Below are positions 61,648-64,000 of a stretch of DNA of 64,000 nt, in pieces. The notes beneath the pieces are model-generated. The model saw nothing but the letters and a program-made list of their open reading frames with translations. It ran no database searches and was not told where the DNA came from. Origin of the DNA: Sphingobacteriales bacterium (GTDB lineage Bacteria; Bacteroidota; Bacteroidia; Chitinophagales; UBA2359); contig JADJTE010000001.1 of the NCBI GenBank assembly GCA_016711295.1, positions 372,001 through 436,000 on the forward strand, written 5' to 3'. A program made the translations under genes and the position numbers. Positions within the stretch are counted from its first letter, which is position 1; each line of letters opens with the position of its first letter.

Positions 61648-63099
61648 ATGCTCACCCTTATACTCTTATTATTGCCCCTTTTGGGCGGTCTTGTGACGTT
61701 TAGCCTACGCGACGACAAAGCCAAGATATGTGCTCTCAGTTTTGCCTTAGCTGAGTTAGTGGCGGCACTCGTGGCTGCTTTTTGGTTCAATCCTGCCCAA
61801 AGTGCTTGGCAATTGACGTTCAATGCGCCTTGGGTGCCTACACTGGGCATATCGTTCAAGGTAGGTATGGACGGCATTAGCCTGCTCATGACGCTTCTTA
61901 CTGCTGGACTTATGCCGCTCATCTTGGCAGCTACATTTCGCAATACATACGAGAGCAACGGCAAACTATACGGATTGGTGCTGCTGATGCAGGCGGCATT
62001 GATAGGAGTATTTACGGCTTATGACGGATTTTTATTTTATATATTTTGGGAATTAGCCCTTTTGCCCATCTATTTTATCTGTTTGCTTTGGGGCGGCGAA
62101 AGGCGTGTGCCCGTAACGCTCAAATTTTTTATCTATACGCTGGCAGGTAGCCTCTTGATGCTCGTTGGGCTTATCTATCTATACCTCCAAACCCCTGCCC
62201 CGCATAGCTTTGACATAGCTGCTCTTTATGCTACCAACCTAAGTCCTATGGCGCAAAATTGGGTATTTTGGGCATTTTTTGTCGCATTTGCCATCAAAAT
62301 GCCTATTTTTCCGTTCCATACTTGGCAGCCCGATACCTATACTACAGCCCCTACACCGGGCACTATGCTACTGAGCGGTATTATGCTCAAAATGGGTATT
62401 TATGGATTGATACGCTGGCTATTGCCCGTGGTGCCCGAAGCAGCCTTGTCTTGGCAGGGGTTCTGTATGGCTTTGGCAGTAGTGGGCGTAGTATATGCCT
62501 CTATTATAGCCCTGATGCAGCGCGACATGAAGCGCCTTGTCGCCTATTCGTCTATCGCACACGTGGGTATTATTGCTGCGGGCGCCATGTCACTCAGCTA
62601 TAACGGTTTGCAAGGAGCCATCATACAGATGTTGGCACATGGTATTAATGTAGTAGCCTTATTTTTGATAGTCGATATTTTTGAACGCCACGACCCCAAC
62701 CGCCATATCGAATCGTTTGGAGGTATTGCGCAGCGGGATATCCGATTTGCCGTACTGTTTTTCATCGTCGTACTCGGCACCATTGCCCTGCCTCTGACCA
62801 ATGGTTTTGTTGGCGAGTTCATGTTGCTCTATGGAATATTTACATATAGCCCTGTTATGGCGGCAATAGCTGGATTGAGCATCATTTTGGGCGCGGCTTA
62901 TATGCTCCGATTGTACCAAAAAACGATGATGGGCAATACCAATACGCTTACCGAAGGAAAAACATATATCGGCAAGGGCGAAACGGCGGTATTGTTGCCT
63001 TGTGCTGCCTTAATACTCATCATGGGCATCTATCCTAAGCCCGTCTTAGACTTAGCTGCACCCGCCGTGCAAGAAATTATGCGGCTAATTGGCGGCTAA
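61648..63099 (+). CDS. nuoM: NADH-quinone oxidoreductase subunit M
   Basis: 483 residues, 14 expected membrane helices. Conserved features: GMDGISLLMTLLTA, YIFWELALLPIYFICLLWGG (key Glu), FAIKMPIFPFHTWQPDTYT (key Lys region), DMKRLVAYSSIAHVG, and QMLAHGINVVALF. Antiporter-like proton channel of complex I. The frame is intact. It follows the IS/MITE block, so it may need a promoter of its own or read-through from nuoL. Confidence 0.95.
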   Translation: MLTLILLLLPLLGGLVTFSLRDDKAKICALSFALAELVAALVAAFWFNPAQSAWQLTFNAPWVPTLGISFKVGMDGISLLMTLLTAGLMPLILAATFRNTYESNGKLYGLVLLMQAALIGVFTAYDGFLFYIFWELALLPIYFICLLWGGERRVPVTLKFFIYTLAGSLLMLVGLIYLYLQTPAPHSFDIAALYATNLSPMAQNWVFWAFFVAFAIKMPIFPFHTWQPDTYTTAPTPGTMLLSGIMLKMGIYGLIRWLLPVVPEAALSWQGFCMALAVVGVVYASIIALMQRDMKRLVAYSSIAHVGIIAAGAMSLSYNGLQGAIIQMLAHGINVVALFLIVDIFERHDPNRHIESFGGIAQRDIRFAVLFFIVVLGTIALPLTNGFVGEFMLLYGIFTYSPVMAAIAGLSIILGAAYMLRLYQKTMMGNTNTLTEGKTYIGKGETAVLLPCAALILIMGIYPKPVLDLAAPAVQEIMRLIGG

Positions 63100-63232
63100 T
63101 TGATACCCACTTAACATAAGCGTATTTTTTTAATAAAAAAACACTTACTGCCCAAAGCCCCTAAACACTTCTCTACCATACCTAACCATCACCACTTGCG
63201 CTGTTGCTCTGCGGTGCAGCCTTTTACGATAC

Positions 63233-64000
63233 ATGAAAGCCCTAATTGTCTTATCTATCTTGTCTATATTGAGTTTGGCAAGCCGCATGCTCAACGTCAG
63301 CCATTGGCTCAAATGGCTATTGCCTCTTGGTTTTGCGGTTGCCATTGCCCTCAATTTTACCGATTGGAACACCAATGCCTCGTTTTTTAGTGGTATGCTC
63401 CGTGCCGACAATACAGCACTCGCCTTTACGGGCTTATTGCTGTCCATGGCTCTGCTCTTGTTCTTGTTAGCTCCGCGCTTCCATGAAAGCCTACCCATCA
63501 GCCGCACCGAGACCTACGCCCAGCAGTTGTTTGCACTATGCGGGGCGATATGTATGGTTGGGTTTGGCAATTTGAGCATGTTGTTCATCGGCATTGAGCT
63601 ATTGTCTATTTCATCGTATGTATTGGCGGGTATAGATAAACAGAATTTATTGTCCAACGAAGCCGCTCTCAAATATTTCTTGATGGGTTCGTTTGCATCG
63701 GGCTTTTTATTGTTTGGCATTACGCTCATTTATGCCGTCACAGGTTCATTTGATGCCAATATCATTACCCAATACGCCGCTTCGCACGCAGGCGGCAGCG
63801 CATCGCCCTTGTTTTATGGCGGTATCGTGCTGCTGCTTATTGCTATGAGTTTTAAGGTATCGGTTGCACCTTTCCATTTTTGGGCACCCGACGTATACGA
63901 CGGCTCGCCTACCAATGTGACTATGTTTATGGCAATAATCGTAAAATTGCCGCTTTCGGTGCATTTTGCGCCTTTTCGCCTGCTTTTTGCCCCTCGATAA
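63233..64000 (+). CDS. nuoN: NADH-quinone oxidoreductase subunit N, partial
   Basis: The first 240 or so residues of the third antiporter-like subunit: GNLSMLFIGIELLSISSYVL, EAALKYFLMGSFASGFLLFG and MSFKVSVAPFHFWAPDVYDG are characteristic. After MFMAIIVK the frame reads LPLSVHF, whereas the family expects IAAFGAF; adding one A to the AAAA at about 63942 restores this. The apparent stop at 63998-64000 is therefore probably false, and the gene continues beyond the window. Confidence 0.9.
   Translation: MKALIVLSILSILSLASRMLNVSHWLKWLLPLGFAVAIALNFTDWNTNASFFSGMLRADNTALAFTGLLLSMALLLFLLAPRFHESLPISRTETYAQQLFALCGAICMVGFGNLSMLFIGIELLSISSYVLAGIDKQNLLSNEAALKYFLMGSFASGFLLFGITLIYAVTGSFDANIITQYAASHAGGSASPLFYGGIVLLLIAMSFKVSVAPFHFWAPDVYDGSPTNVTMFMAIIVKLPLSVHFAPFRLLFAPR

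Overview
The window looks like a chromosomal segment of a member of the Bacteroidota. Several lines point there: TAnnTTTG-type promoter cores upstream of many genes; PKD, LamG, lamin-tail and M4 surface proteins; DUF4290 next to murA; free-standing DsbD-N-type domains; a fused glycogen synthase/phosphorylase; and a nuoHIJKLMN block. I do not assign a genus. Base composition is moderate, with AT-rich intergenic regions full of small repeats.

Layout. 0.4-10.4 kb: thioredoxin-like lipid/periplasmic protein, NhaC-family antiporter, threonine aldolase, an orphan type I-like methylase with fused specificity domain, guanine deaminase, Nudix hydrolase and a NadR-like kinase. 10.8-13.7 kb: polA. 13.8-20.3 kb: the most distinctive locus, a compact phospho-signalling cluster of FHA protein, Ser/Thr kinase, PP2C phosphatase, second Ser/Thr kinase, and an FHA-FHA-TM-trypsin-OmpA protein. 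20.4-29.1 kb: lamin-tail protein, flavin monooxygenase, GlcNAc kinase, ornithine aminotransferase, uridine kinase, Hsp15-like protein and a LamG protein. 29.4-37.0 kb: KorB, DUF3089 hydrolase, ClpS, CcmB and the fused glycogen enzyme. 37.2-37.7 kb: a 21-bp tandem repeat array. 37.9-50.0 kb: M4 protease, retropepsin-like protease, two DsbD-N-type proteins, DUF4290, MurA, a membrane protein, RuvX and Nfu. 50.1-53.9 kb: a wrecked type II restriction-modification locus holding a small inverted-repeat element and an IS. 54.2-64.0 kb: nuoH-I-J-K-[Uma2]-L-[IS and MITEs]-M-N; nuoN runs off the window.

Two themes cut across the window. (1) At least 15 otherwise well-conserved genes, including polA, nuoH, nuoL, udk and murein- or glycogen-related genes' neighbours, are split by one-base frameshifts, almost all inside homopolymers and in both directions. 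I read most of these as base-calling or assembly errors and annotate the restored genes as single units. (2) The intergenic space carries at least five families of short inverted-repeat elements (labelled here A, B, C/F, D, G). Many have clear target-site duplications and some are nested inside each other. Empty-site copies elsewhere in the window confirm two of the nestings.

Three unrelated secreted proteins (lamin-tail, LamG, M4 protease) end in the same PKD-like tail of about 60 residues with no further sorting domain, which suggests a shared export or anchoring signal.
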